Below, piece after piece: positions 38,421 to 50,421 of a DNA stretch of 64,000 nt (within the stretch, counting starts at the first letter, position 1; every line of letters starts with the position of its first letter). Below the pieces are notes generated by a model. The model was not told the DNA's origin, made no database searches, and was given only the letters and a program-made list of their open reading frames with translations. This stretch comes from Homalodisca vitripennis (taxonomy: Eukaryota; Arthropoda; Insecta; Hemiptera; Cicadellidae): assembly GCF_021130785.1 (NCBI RefSeq), contig NC_060213.1, forward strand, positions 100,697,501 through 100,761,500, read 5' to 3'. The translations under genes were made by a program, and so were the position numbers.

Positions 38421-39110
38421 GATTGTTTCTCATTTTGGAACATTCACAAAATACTAAAACTGAAGGCTTAAAAATAAATTAACTCTCTATTAAGTCTTAA
38501 AGTGTTAATAAATGAAAGGCTCAATGATAGAGTAATATTTTTATATCTATCACTAATAGATAGGATTGTTTCTCATTTTAAAAGCATTCACAAAATACTA
38601 AAACCGAAGACTTAAAAATAATGAACTCTCCATTAAGTCTTAAAGAGTGAGTAAAGGAAAGCCTCAATGATAGAGTAATATTTGTATATCTATCACTAAT
38701 AGATAGGATTGTTTCTCATTTTAAAGCATTCACAAAATACTAAAACCGAAGGCTTAAAAATAATGAACTCTCCATTAAATCGTAAAGAGTGAGTAAAGGA
38801 AAGCCTCAATGATAGAGTAATATTTTGTATATCTATCACTAATAGATAGGATTGTTTCTCGTTTTAAAGCATTCACAAAATACTAAAACCGAAGACTTAA
38901 AAATAATGGACTCTCCATTAAGTCTTAAAGAGTGAGTAAAGGAAAGCCTCCATGATAGAGTAATATTTTTATATCTATCACTAATAGATTGGATTGTTTC
39001 TCATTTTGAAGCATTCACAAAATACTACAACTGAAGGCTTAAAAGTAATAAACTCTCCTTTAGGTCTTAAAGTGTAAATATAGAAAAGAGTAATGGTTTT
39101 ATATCTATCA
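38421..39110. repeat. 143-bp tandem repeat, about 4.8 copies
   Basis: The anchor GATTGTTTCTC recurs at 38421, 38564, 38707, 38850 and 38992, so the period is 143 bp (142 for the last). Each unit carries TATCTATCACTAATAGATAGG at its junction. The first and last units are the most diverged, the usual pattern of unequal exchange. Confidence 0.95.
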
Positions 39111-40869
39111 CTGAAACGCGATCTTATCAACTCTACGATAATCAACCACAAGAAGCTTCGACCTCATTGGATCTTGGCAAATGAATGTAGTGATTAGGCA
39201 ATCATTTCATTGGATTAATTTGGACCATTTAACTTTGTACACAACGAGAGATATTGAACCAGCATTGGAGTTCAATGCCAAGAGCGGTATTGGATCCTCG
39301 GAGGAGTTATTTTTGTTTTCAATGCCGCAAAATATTTAAAATTTTTGATATATACTTTGCAAAAAATAAACAAGCTGCTGCACCTTCGAATTACTCATAT
39401 ACACACGTTTATGCCGCACAAAATTATGTAACGGCTCCTATTGTCAATGCAATTTGAAAACAGACTATTGCACAATCAGTGGTATAAACGAATGCTAATT
39501 TAAATATAGAAGAATAATACTGATATACAAAGCACAATGATTTGTGTGTACTGCTCAATCAAACAATTACAGTACATTGTTCTTTTACAATTGGCATGAA
39601 AAACGACACGTATACAGATAGACTTATGATAGTACAGGTAATAATTTATAACGTAACGAGAGCTTACTGAGGATAATGTCATATTAATGTTTCCTAAATA
39701 AATCTTCTCTAAGCTCCAACTAACTCCTAAAAATGATACTGTTTCTTGTTCAAATTTCTGCAATCGTCATAGAAGTATTGCAAGAGGGTAGCCATTTGAA
39801 AATGTATCACTATTCGCATAACAGTTGTTAATATTTTTTATTTCTTAATATTTTTAACTGGCCAAACAAAATGTATTTTAAATATTAACATTGCTTGAAT
39901 ATTTTACAATGTATAACATGTTCGGACAGGTCTGTAAATTGGTCTGTTGGTTGGAAAATTAAGTAAGCCTCAAAGTATTCAAAGAGCTTCCATCATAATT
40001 CGGAAGTCATGGAATAGGAATTAGCATATAGGTATGGATGCTGGTAAAAAGTAAAAACGCAATGATGATGCATAGATTAAACATTGTTTCCGTAGAGTTT
40101 CTTTAGTAAACACTCCAATAGTTAGGTTGGATAAAAATAAAAATATGTTGTTTCTTTGCAGCAAAGAATGACAACCAACAGAATAAGTCTAGTTCAGTAC
40201 CTCAAATTATATTACGTAAGATAAATTATAAAGGCATCGTTATTTCGGTGTCATTATGTAGCATAAAATACGTTAGTTACGGAACAGCATTACTTGGGAC
40301 TATTACATTAGCCGTTCTAGAAAAGAATTGGATCTTGGATGGACTTTATGACCTGAACATTTCATTACCTATGATGTGCAGGACGTTACATAACAAGGCG
40401 GCCAAACCAAGGTCTGTCCTCGACCTTGAGAACTGATAATACCACGACAAGTCCACTGATATCGGTCTGACAGGTACGGCGGCTTTCCATTTCCTGTCCA
40501 CTTAAATAAACAGCTAATGCAGTTAAGAGGAAGTTGGCATTGAGAGTAAGGCACTGAGATGAGACTGGTAATTTTCCTATGCGGCCTTCATGGCAGTTTG
40601 TGTTGCCTTTTTTAAGCCATTATTACGAAATTACGTTGCATAGTACACATTAGCTACAACTAACTTGAAATCTTGAATTTAACTTCTAGATTTCTCGTGA
40701 TTTTTCTAACGCACAAGTTCTTAAAGCATCTAGATTTGATTCTAGAATTTGAATCGATTTGCATACAGAGTGAGTTAAGGAATTAGAGCAAACATTTTAA
40801 TATCAGTAATAAAAGACTGGAAGTTTTTACGAAGGTGAGGGTTGTCTTTAAAGGATTTCGTAATCTATG
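39111..40869. other. AT-rich noncoding DNA
   Basis: Open frames of 60-90 codons at 39254, 39500 and 40248 show no recognisable domain or splice context. A more complex patch at 40360-40560 is unexplained. Confidence 0.45.
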
Positions 40870-41725
40870 AAGTTATGACTAAATAAAGTTTACTCTTTTC
40901 AGAGAGCAAAGCATATTCAATTAGGTTCATATTAAATAACATTAAACGTGTTTACTTGTATATACCCGTTTATAGAATGTTATCTTTTTATACAAAGTGA
41001 ACTAACACTATTTCCTGTCTCCTCTTTCTTATACACTATTTATCATTTATCTCTTCCCATTGTCTATCTATCTATTCAATATCTATTACCTGACCATTGT
41101 CAATCTATTCTCTTCCTTCATCTTAAATAAAGTTAGCACTCTTCATAGAGCAAGGTATATTTACTTTGATCATTATTGAAATAACATTAAATGTGTTTAC
41201 TTTTATATGCCTTTTATAGATTTTTATCTTTTTATATAAAGATAACCGGTACTATTTCCTATTTTCCCTTTCTTATACATTATATTTCATTCCTCTTCAC
41301 ATTGTCTATCCATCAAATATCTGTCACCTGACCATTGTCAATCTATTCTCTTCCTTCACCTTAAATAAAGTTTGCTCTCTGAAGAGAAATGGCATAATTC
41401 AATTTCATCCATATTTAAATAACATTAACCGTGTTTACTGTTATATATCTTTTATAGAATTTCTTTTTTTATACAAAGAGAACTAGCACTATTTCCTGTC
41501 TCCTCTTTCTTATACACATACATAAAAATGGGGGGTTTCACATTTCCTTATGGGAAGGTGAATTATCATTCACCTTCCCATTGTCTATCTATCTATCCAA
41601 TATCTGTCATCTGACCATTGTCAAACTAGTCTCTTTATTCATATTAAATAAAGTTTGCACTCTTCAGAGACTAAGGTATATTCAATTAGATCCAATATTG
41701 AAATAACATTAAACGTGTTTACTTT
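40870..41725. repeat. About 240-bp tandem repeat, 3.5 copies
   Basis: The anchor AAATAAAGTTnGC recurs near 40881, 41124, 41364 and 41646. Each unit runs through a GTGTTTACTTnTATAT phrase, a CTCCTCTTTCTTATACA phrase and a pyrimidine-rich TCTATCTATC stretch to CTGACCATTGTCAA. The third unit is longer because of an insert around 41515-41575. Confidence 0.88.
41550..41581. repeat. Perfect 14-bp-stem hairpin
   Basis: ATGGGAAGGTGAAT and ATTCACCTTCCCAT pair around the 4-nt loop TATC. It occurs only in the third unit of the surrounding array, where CCTTCCCATTG replaces the usual CTTCCCATTG. It may be a template-switch product or a tiny fold-back insertion. Confidence 0.9.
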
Positions 41726-44239
41726 TTATTCTACTTCACCTTTACACTCTAACATTATCGTCTGACTTCCTCAATTTTTAGTTTTCCTTAATTCCAAGTT
41801 CCATTTACCTCAATTTGCACCACCTTATATCTCTCTATGCTCATGATTGTGTTCATGAGACATTCCTGATCAGGAAATTCTTTCAATTATCGTGGTAACT
41901 CGTTCTTAGTTGCTATGCCTATAAAACTACTTTCTCAGGAGAAACTACCATCTCATCAACCGGATTAGTATATCTTATCACCCTATTCTTGAGGGGGGTC
42001 ATGGAGCCTGATAAAGGTTCTATTTGCATATCTCATACGACAATACTCGAGTAGGTGAAGTCATGCGGTACCCTATCGCCCACTTGACTCCACATTCCGA
42101 ACCTGTGGCTCGTGATTTGATCCAGTTTAATTAAATTTATGCGCGGAATACGATTGTCGATTACGCCCATTTATCTTGAGCACGTGTCAAAATAAAGGAG
42201 TTTTAATCGATGTTATCGCGCTTTGCTTGTAATCGCATTCTTTATTTAAAACTAGAAAAAAATCTAGCCGCTTTATAGTAGTTTAAATTTATAATCAAAA
42301 ATACTTTTGTTAGTAAACCTTTAATTATAAATCATTTGTGTATTAAGAATATTATTTAATTACTATTATAATTTAAACAAGTGTGGAACAAGTATTAATG
42401 AGATATACAAGTTTTTCATTTCATTAGTATTATTCACTGGTATGTGGTAAGTATGCATATTAATGCCACTGGACAGTTTTTATATTTGTAATAAATCTAT
42501 CAACCACACGAGTTTGACAGAGCAGATAATTATGGTAAAGGTCTGAAGAACAGAACAATTTAAAATGCAATAAATAAAACAGTATACATAAACTAGAATC
42601 ATGACTTTTCCTCATATTGTGCAACAAATCAGTTTTGTGCGACATATCATTCAACTACTCATCTGATAATTTCGATATTTTGAAGAAAATAGAATTTATT
42701 TAAGTGTTCATAATTTAGGTTCTTTACATATTTGTATCAGCACATTATTAGTGAATAATAAATTAATTTTCTTTCATACTCTTTTCTTTGATATAAAGAA
42801 ACATAGTAAAATGTCTCTTCATCAAAAGACGGCATGCTTGGCTGCAATATTAAAAAAAACTAAAAATACATTAACAATTATGAAAGTTTTACAAATTAAA
42901 AAGTTTTCAAATTACTAGTTTCATATCGTATGTTTTTCTGAAACTAAAACAGTCGTCATCTTGAAGCCTTATAAGGTTACAACACGTTTAAAAGTAATCT
43001 TGTTTACAATTTATTCCAGTTTTCTAAATCACATAAACCACTATCTTTAAATGTGAATAGTGCTGCTATGTGAATAGGGGGGCGAGATCTTAAATGATAA
43101 ATCAGACCCACAGTGTGACTGCTGTAAATCACTTGATCCCTACTATCAGGATAAACGGACAATTACATTCCCCCTACAGTCCTAAGCCATTGATTGATGG
43201 ATGATACATACTTTTTCAGAGTTGCGCGTGCTTTCTTTTAAAATTTTTATATTTTGTATATAAAAAATATAATTTGATGGTGGCAACTTCCCCTGTCTTA
43301 CGAGTCCCGGCGTTGATAGGTGTAACGGGAACATGTTCTGGTTTGGTTAAAAACAAATTGAGATATTTGGGAATCCAGAATATAGTTAGCTTTCCAGTCT
43401 AGACATTTAGTAAAGATCTGATGAAAAATAATCCCATTATGAAACATCCTCAATACCGGTTTTACAATTTTTACTCCAAATTTTTGGCCACCACTAGGCT
43501 GTAAAACAGCTTATGTAATGTTAACATCAAACAATGACGCGTTTGGTCGTTTGTGCGGAACGAAAACGGGAAAATATTCATATATTCGGCCATTCGTCGT
43601 GGCTCTATTTCGAAATCACAATAATGAGAAAAATAACCGATACAATTCATTATCGAAGGATCCACAGAACGTAACCACAGCCTGGCCCTAACCGACTGTA
43701 ACTTTTTTTGAAGTTAATATTCTTTGACTTATTCACCTCAAAATCAATAGAGTTCTACCTAGGACCAAGAGGAACCTATTTATCAACTCTCAAGTCTTTA
43801 GGCTCTTTTATCAAGTACTATCACGCATACGGACAGACAGATAGACAACACTAGGTTATGTATATGTAACGTTTCACGTCTCATCACTTGTTTCGATATC
43901 AGGTTCTTCAGTTTATACCTTCCACTTGAACCACATAAAGGAATTTTGCAATGATTTTAAGAGTCAGTTTTATGAATTTTTAGGTGAATAAGTCGACTTC
44001 TAGAGCTGCGAAGATATTTAAATACTTCAATACACGGGATTGATTTAAAATATACCTATGCCTATGTTCCTCATATAATCAGTTTTCTATCCCTACACCT
44101 TTCCCCTTAATCTTTAACTATGTCAATCTGAGAAAGGAGCCATATAAGCTGATTTTAACTCACACATGCTTCTTTAGCCATGAATGAGCCGTGGGAATAA
44201 TGAATATAAAAGACATGACTGTAAGAGTCAATGAACACA
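41726..44239. other. Noncoding DNA with a candidate conserved block
   Basis: Positions 41930-42240 are more complex than their surroundings and contain TTTAATTAAATTTATG, GCGCGGAATACGATTG and an E-box CACGTG in TTGAGCACGTGTCAA, which suggests a regulatory element. A PLE-type motif lies at 43870-43911. The rest is AT-rich. Confidence 0.35.
43870..43911 (-). other. CTGAAGA-GAAA motif, minus strand
   Basis: Read on the minus strand: ACTGAAGA, a GATATC stretch, then CGAAACAAGTGATGAGACG and GTGAAACG. The layout is that of the PLE-terminal motif, but the helix between the two conserved boxes is weak. It is probably a decayed element end. Confidence 0.35.
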
Positions 44240-44460
44240 TTGTCGCCCAGTCAAAACAACCACAAGCAAAGGGCGACAAAAAGGCAGTATCATGAAACTA
44301 ATTAGCGGCTGTTTGAACTGATTAGAATGGCGCATTGTTGGCGTCAAGATGTTGATGAACCCTTCCAAAGTCACTTATCTCGCCTTGACCTGGACCTAGC
44401 TAACCTGTCCTGCGGTGGTTCACTTCCACGCCTCCTTAACTCATATCATCAAGGAAGAAA
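44240..44460. promoter_or_regulatory. Complex block with 9-bp inverted pair
   Basis: TTGTCGCCC (44240-44248) and GGGCGACAA (44271-44279) form an inverted pair with a 22-nt loop. A complex block follows with CTTGACCTGGACCTAGC and GGCGGTTTGAACTGATTAG-like words. It is a candidate enhancer or old MITE end, with no coding frame of note. Confidence 0.25.
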
Positions 44461-44586
44461 ATTGAACTTCCCCATAATTTTGGTAAAGAATATCTTTTTA
44501 GCAATATAAAACATTAAAACTTTCAGAAATATTGTTAATGTTTTTTAATACATTATTAACACGTGAGTTTGGATGTTACTTTAGAA

Positions 44587-44595
44587 ATTAAACTT
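44587..44595. repeat. Target-site duplication, left
   Basis: ATTAAACTT recurs at 44878-44886. The second copy of the 350-bp unit keeps the empty site with a single ATTAAACTT at 45228-45236. Confidence 0.8.
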
Positions 44596-44877
44596 TTTTT
44601 AAGAAGAAGAAGAAAGAAACTTTATTTCTCACAAATAAAAATGACAGATACGATTTTTATAATATTGTACAGACTGACCAAAAAAACATTACATTTACTT
44701 ACACATAAACAATACATACATATGCAAGTACAACTACTATTACACTATACATCACTATGAGAAATAAAGTGAAAAAATTCCAAGGCAAAGCCTGTTTGGA
44801 GTGATAAATATCATAAAATTAACAGAAAACTAGCAGCTTTACAAACAATACAGTAATATTTTTAGCAAAACTTATTT
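44596..44877 (-). mobile_element. 5'-truncated LINE 3' end
   Basis: The 282-bp insert is read on the minus strand. It contains AACAGGCTTTGCCTTGGAAT and ends in GAGAAATAAAGTTTCTTTC(TTC)n. The AACAGGCTyGCCTTGGA phrase is shared with the LINE 3' UTR at 49615-49630, so both belong to one non-LTR family or close relatives. There is no coding sequence. The insertion postdates the 350-bp duplication because only one copy has it. Confidence 0.75.
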
Positions 44878-45480
44878 ATTAAACTTACTGAATAGTCACC
44901 ATATCTTAATACTATACTTGTATCAAAATAATGATACATTGATATCTTTCGATATAGTTGAATGTATGGGAGAGTTTTAATGTTCCAGGAGCCGAGAACT
45001 AATTTGTATTTTATAAGACACTACCTAGATTACAACGGCTAGGTAGCACATTATTTGGTTTGCAAGAAATTGAAGAGAAATTTTCGCTAAGAAAGTTTTT
45101 ATGGAAGTCGAAATGAGATAGTATCAAGAGGGTTAAAATATAAAACTACGTTTTGCCCCAATGTTATAAGTTATTTTTATTGTTTTTACTACATTATTAT
45201 TACGTGAGTTGGATGTTGTTTTAAAAAATTAAACTTACTGAATAGTCACCATATCTGAATACTACACTTGTATCACAATAATGATACATTAATATCTTTC
45301 GATATAGTTGAATGTGTGGGAGAGTTTTAATGTTCCAGGAGCCGAGAACTAATTTTTATTGTATAAGACGCTACCTAGGGAAATGTTCCCTAAGAAAGAT
45401 CGATCGTTAGTCTCACTAGTTTTTATGGAGGTTGAAATAAGATGGTATCAAAAGGGTTAAAATATAAAATTACGTTTTTC

Positions 45481-46876
45481 CACAAATAATGTGTTTTAGC
45501 TTGACAAACTTCAAAGTGACCGTTGTGTATCTAACTAATGTTAAATCAACAGTAGGTGTCCATACAAGGAGTGGCGAATACTTTCAGTCTCTTTATCTAG
45601 CTATCCGACAATGAAATAACTATTACTTATGTGTCTGAAGGTCGATTGTAAGTGTATGAAGCAAGAAAACTTAATCTAAGAAAGAATTCTTGTTTTATGT
45701 TTATTATCATTTCGACCTCCACCGCGTGGCACTAGCGTGGCTGACGAGTTCATTATGAGGACAAATTTCTCTAGCGATTTGAAGAAAATCTAGGTTTTGT
45801 ACATATACAATAGAGATTAGCCCTCGACTCATGGAATATATGGTTTTTTTTAATAATAGAACTGTTTTGTTCCTTTCATCAGAGTTAGATATCCAAAGTT
45901 CAAAACCTGTTTTTCGATAGTAGCTACAACGCTTTTAGATCAAATTGTTCCTAATTAAAGATCCATTGTACATATTATCGCAAAGGTATAGGACTTGAAC
46001 GACCATTCCCTCATCTTTCTGCCTGACGACGTTTTGCCTGAACGTCCCCAAACATCATAAACTGAGTGTTTTTGTACATTACTGTTAGAAACCCGTTAAG
46101 AGAACCAATTGGACCAGAATTAGACAATCTCGATCATCGGTAATCCTCCTCCGAGACACTTTCACATTGCGGTTTCCTCGGGATTTTCAGCCGAGCTTTT
46201 TCTGGACATTTGAGTGCAGACACCATTCTAAACCAGGCTATCTGATGTGGGGCGGAGTAAACAGATCTGGATGACCTTGTAGAGGCGGTGGTCAGTTAGT
46301 TTGGGTGACATTGAAGGAAGAGTGACATGTCAATCTCAGGCAAATTTGCCAATTCTGCCATATGTCGATAAAAGTTTAAAATGACTTTTCTTATTATGTT
46401 TAGTTTGAAACATTTAGCTCTCATTAAGTGTAATAAAGTAATGGTTTAATTCGTTGTTGGTAACATCTGCAGTGGGAGAAAATTCGCGTGTTAGTAAATA
46501 ATTCAAGTATAAACTCAATGCCAATTACAAAACAACTTAATTTAACCTTCACTATGTCAAGAGACATACCGACTTGAAAGACAACTGAGGTAATATCTAG
46601 ATACCTCCGCCATAGTCAGTCTCAACATTTTAAGCTATCCCATTCCTTTTTGCCCAAAACATCCTTCCTAAGGCTGGTCATCCTTATCTAAGGAACAACA
46701 CGTGTGCAAAACTTTGACTTTGCAGGTTAACTCGTATAATCGTTAATTTATGGACTATTCGATAAACAAACTTTTAAGACTACCGACCAATCTGCAGGAA
46801 ACGTTTTGGTTACATTCATCAAAGAATATTCTTCCTATTTAGTGAGCTATAATGTATTAAACATTTAGGAAATAGA
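45481..46876. other. Noncoding DNA with scattered complex patches
   Basis: Patches at 45715-45770, 46130-46330 and 46650-46720 have balanced composition and could be regulatory. No exon with splice sites was found. The right end would be 3' flank of the gene at 46877. Confidence 0.4.
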
Positions 46877-47190
46877 TCAAGTTTCCATCTTATCCGTTTC
46901 CACAGTCAGCTCTTCCTCGGCTTTCGCTGACTCGTCCATCTTTTTAATATACTCTATTCCGTTCATTTCTAAAATTCCGTCCTGGAATCTCCAGTATGAC
47001 GCTAGGTGTTTTCTATTGTTTCATGATCAAGAACTAATTATCAGATTGAAATCCTAGACGACCACAAGTGTCACTAGCACCCTTCAGCCTCCCCCGCGGA
47101 CAAAGACCGTGGTGATCTGTCGTCTTCTGTTTCCAAACACTCCCCTGCCCGCATCCACCCGATACTGCCCGGCGCGCCCGCAGACTCCAT
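46877..47190 (-). CDS. Candidate two-exon gene, 81-aa acidic protein
   Basis: Exon 1 (47190-47081) starts at CCACAATGG. It reads MESAGAPGSIGWMRAGECLE, TEDDRSPRSLSAGEAEG. It ends at a weak donor, GAAGG/GTGCTAG. A 68-bp intron (47080-47013) ends CAATAG. Exon 2 (47012-46877) continues in phase: KHLASYWRFQDGILEMNGIE, YIKKMDESAKAEEELTVETD, KMET and a stop. The product is small, acidic and without a signal peptide, so probably intracellular; I do not recognise it. Upstream is a CpG-rich leader with an initiator TCAGTC at 47273-47268, giving a 5' UTR of about 80 nt. The weak points are the donor and the poor pyrimidine tract. A longer minus-strand frame (47470-47084) overlaps exon 1 in another frame and is an alternative. 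Confidence 0.5.
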
Positions 47191-47300
47191 TGTGGCGGGC
47201 CCAATTTCCACAAAACACGGCGCGCGTTTCGACGCGCTCGCGCTCGCGCCGCTCTTCTACAAAAACCGACTGATCCTTCAGAAAAACGTTGGTTTTCGAT
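47191..47300 (-). promoter_or_regulatory. CpG-rich leader and initiator of the small gene
   Basis: Dense CGCG words at 47215-47255 lie just upstream of the start codon, and TCAGTC (minus strand, 47273-47268) fits the arthropod initiator. On the plus strand GTTTTCGATTTCGCAG at about 47291-47306 looks like a splice acceptor, so a divergent or overlapping plus-strand transcript cannot be excluded. Confidence 0.4.
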
Positions 47301-47470
47301 TTCGCAGGCGAGCATAAGAAGGAGATTAACTTGCCGGATACCACAGCGTCTTTTAGGGCTTTATTTGCGGATTCCATAGCCACTTCGATCGCCGTGTTGA
47401 CTCCAGACTCACTCGACTTATCCCGTAACAAGATGCATCGCATTGAACTCCTCGATTCTAATTCTAACAT
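47301..47470 (-). other. Open frame upstream of the small gene, status unclear
   Basis: A minus-strand frame starting at 47470 reads ESGVNTAIEVAMESANKALK, DAVVSGKLISFLCSP and VFLKDQSVFVEERRERERVE before running into the CpG-rich leader. Its composition is protein-like. It might be an exon of a neighbouring gene or an alternative 5' part of the gene below. The opposite strand is also open (67 codons from 47289), so the coding strand is undecided. Confidence 0.3.
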
Positions 47471-47871
47471 CCACTGTGGTTATACAGCATAGTTTCAAGC
47501 TATGTAAAACAAATATAGGTTGTAAAATGTATTAGTTTCTGAGTGTTTTATAATATTTTTTGTTGCTTTTCTTATGAATTGTTTGGTTAAACTAGATTGA
47601 TTTGTATACATAATGTTATATTTAGTAAAGTGTTTGATGTAATTTTCTTATACAAAAATGTTTGTAATGAAAATATGTATTTACTATTAAAATTAAGGTA
47701 GCCCCACTTATGATATTAGTAAATGTAGGTTGGCCTAGTTTTAAACATATGAAAAATCACAAATCATATGAATTAATTCGTTGTTTGGAGTAGGCTTATG
47801 AACTGTTTCAACTTGCTGTAATTAAATACTGCTCTATCTTATGTTCGAATCCCTACAGTCTTGGTACATGG
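47471..47871. other. AT-rich noncoding DNA
   Basis: I see nothing specific here. Confidence 0.5.
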
Positions 47872-48055
47872 GCAGATATGTAGAAGGGAGAAGCCCCGAA
47901 ATTCTGAAAGACAAACGAAAAAACTGCATCCAGTAGTTTGTTTAAAATAGTAAACATTTAAAACAGGTCTTAAAGCTCATCAATTTTCCGAGGGAAAATT
48001 GCGGAGTATCCGATTTTTGGAGGTATTTCACACTTCCTAAACCATCCAGTTTGTC
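47872..48055 (+). mobile_element. hAT-like MITE relic, copy 2
   Basis: This is homologous to the reverse complement of 22843-23067. Shared phrases in order are AAGCCCCGAAATT, GAAAGACAAA, CCAGTAGTTTGTTT, AACAG..TCT, AAAGCTCA and TTTTTGGA..TA, then CCTAAACCA. The terminal repeats are no longer recognisable, so this copy is older or truncated. Confidence 0.6.
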
Positions 48056-49469
48056 ATCAACTCCGAAATAAGTTTCTATACACGACACTGAGTATGGACG
48101 CAGTTGACAGATTCTAAATATGTTTATTTACATATCTTTTGACAGATTTTATTTGACAGAATTTTTCAAACAGTTCGATATAAGTTTGACCATCAGTCAT
48201 TAATATTTGAAGCTTATTAAGCATGGGTGTTATGACTTTATTTTAATCTATTACTGAGAAACTTTAAACGGTTTGTATATTTGTAAATAAATCACGATTG
48301 GGAATATTTAGGAATTACTTAGTTTTCCTCTCACCTCTAGTACAGTTGAAGTTTATGACTTGTTTTCTGCCATTTCAGTTTAATGTAATATTTAGTATTG
48401 CATGGTAAAATGCAATTCAGCTCAAAATCCATAACTTTCTGACTTATCAAAAGTTCAAAGAAGAGAACAATAATTCTATTTTTGTTTAAATTAAAGAAAA
48501 TGCAACGTCATCAGCAAGGAAACGTCAATTTTTCAATCCAACCCATAACTATCTAAAATCTATATTTATTACAGCGTATCTTTATCTGTATAGGTTTAAC
48601 CCTTTGAGCAAGCAGTAATAAAACTAGTAGCGAAGATAATTATCAATGAGCGGTTTTTCCAGTTTTATCGTCATACAATTTTACATATTAAACACAGTTG
48701 TACGCAATAATAATTATTTACTGTTGTATCGTAAAAACTATTGAATTATTATTAAGGGTATTGTATCCTCATAGCTTTGCAATTTTCAGTTATTATTTTA
48801 AAACAAAAAAATACAATATCCATACCAACTTTTTTTGCTAGAATTTTTGAAACTGTATTCTTCTTCAAGAAAGAAATTAACAACGTTTTCCACAAAATGT
48901 ACATTTTCGTAGCTCAATGGCATAATATAAGTATGTATGTTATAATAATATACAATTTTAAATTTACAGTTTTATCTTTAATTTTTCATAAATGTATTCC
49001 TTTTTAAGTGGGAAAATTATTTAGTTTTTTTAATAAATAGCCATAATACTATGTACAAAAAATTATAACAATATTGTAATATCTTATTACTTTTATCAAT
49101 GTTTGATCGCCTTTATGCACAACACCATTGGAACTACTTTAACCAATTGGTCGAGAGGATGTAGAAAGTGTACTCCTTTTCTAAACAGAAATCACTTTGT
49201 TTTCCTCAAAACAACTTTTAAAATTATCATCATTGTATAGTATTTTGTAGGTTTTGTTAATGTTTGATTACATATGAAATGCAACTTAAGGGGATGTCAT
49301 GTTATTATGTAAAAATCGTGTAATTTTCGTACGTTTTTAATAGTTTATTAAAAATCTGCCGTAAATCGAAGTCATAATCCGTAACATGTTCATCCTCCCA
49401 TAAAGGCACTTTCTTCAGTCTTGTTGCAGAACTGCATAAAAACAAATGTAGATAATAATTTAAAAATAA
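48056..49469. other. AT-rich noncoding DNA
   Basis: No supported feature is seen here. Confidence 0.5.
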
Positions 49470-49982
49470 TAAACATTATTTATTTTTTTAACAGGATTTA
49501 CAAAAATACGTTAAAAAGATGCATATTAACATATTGTATCAACGAAGAATATTAACAATTCATTATTAACAGAACACTATTCTATATTAAAAGAGACAAA
49601 CAAAGTAGGATTCCTCCAAGGCGAGCCTGTTCAGATGATTCTCACATCATAATATAAGTCATGTTTAGCTAAAATGTAAATTAAGTTAAAAAAGTTAAAG
49701 TATATACGTAAAATGAAAATATTGTAATAGTTTGATTAAGCTCTATCAAATGAATAGCTTATAGTATTGACAAAACAAAAAATAAGTGGTTCAGAGTCTA
49801 ACACACACAAAACCAAGACTGCAAGAATATACTAAAATACTTTCCAACAAAAATACAAACAAACAACAACAAACTAAATTAATTAATACCAATACTGATA
49901 TAGAGCGCTAGCAGAATGTAAATATGATTTTAAGAAGTAAGCACATATGCATATAAAACAACGGACATTACTAAAAACAATT
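49470..49982 (-). mobile_element. LINE 3' untranslated region
   Basis: This is the sequence downstream, in element sense, of the decayed RT at 49983-50421. It contains AACAGGCTCGCCTTGGAGGA (49611-49630 region), shared with the LINE tail at 44596-44877. The exact 3' end is uncertain and lies near 49440-49490. Confidence 0.55.
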
Positions 49983-50421
49983 TTAATCCCGCATATTAAA
50001 AATTAGATTTTCAAAATCATCAGCCTTAAACAACCACCTATTTAGTGCTTTACCAAACAAGTAAATTGTTGTGTAATACGCTTTTAAATAAGGTGGTATA
50101 CTGTAAAAGATTCGTGGTTCTAGAAAAGTTTACTGAAGTAAGTGTTTTCAGGTTTCGGAACAAAATTGTGTCTCAATTTGTACCTGTAAGTGCTATCTGC
50201 AGCGTATAATTTACTTCTTACATAAAAGGTTTTAAGATTGTTGTATACATACACATACCTTAGACGTAAAACATTGAAAAAGTCAGAAATTGGATAAGAA
50301 AATTCATGTTTGTGTTTCTTTACGATGACTCAAATAAAATTTTTTTGACACATGATTACAGGATTAGGATTTGTTATATACGTTCCACCCCAAGAAGTAA
50401 TTCCGTAGTCAATCCTGTAGA
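49983..50421 (-). pseudogene. Decayed LINE reverse transcriptase C-terminus
   Basis: The minus strand reads IDYGITSWGGTYITNPNPVI at about 50415-50355. After one stop it continues FFNVLRLRYVYVYNNLKTFY, VRSKLYAADSTYRYKLRHNF and VPKPENTYFSKLF. A frameshift near 50120 then gives IFYSIPPYLKAYYTTIYLFG, KALNRWLFKADDFENLIFN and a stop at 49983. The YGI-SWGG motif and the downstream hydrophobic RT tail are typical of non-LTR elements of the Jockey/CR1 group. The catalytic part of the RT is absent, so the copy is 5'-truncated. One nonsense codon and one frameshift show it is dead. Confidence 0.85.

Larger units (their letters stand above)
44531..45480. repeat. Direct duplication of a 350-bp unit
   Basis: ACGTGAGTT..GGATGTT, AAACTTACTGAATAGTCACC, TTCCAGGAGCCGAGAACTAA and GGTTAAAATATAAAA appear in the same order twice. 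The first copy spans 44531-45170 and contains an insertion at 44596-44877; the second spans 45171-45480. Subtracting the insert and its duplication makes the offset exactly 350 bp along the whole length I checked. Divergence is several per cent. Confidence 0.85.
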
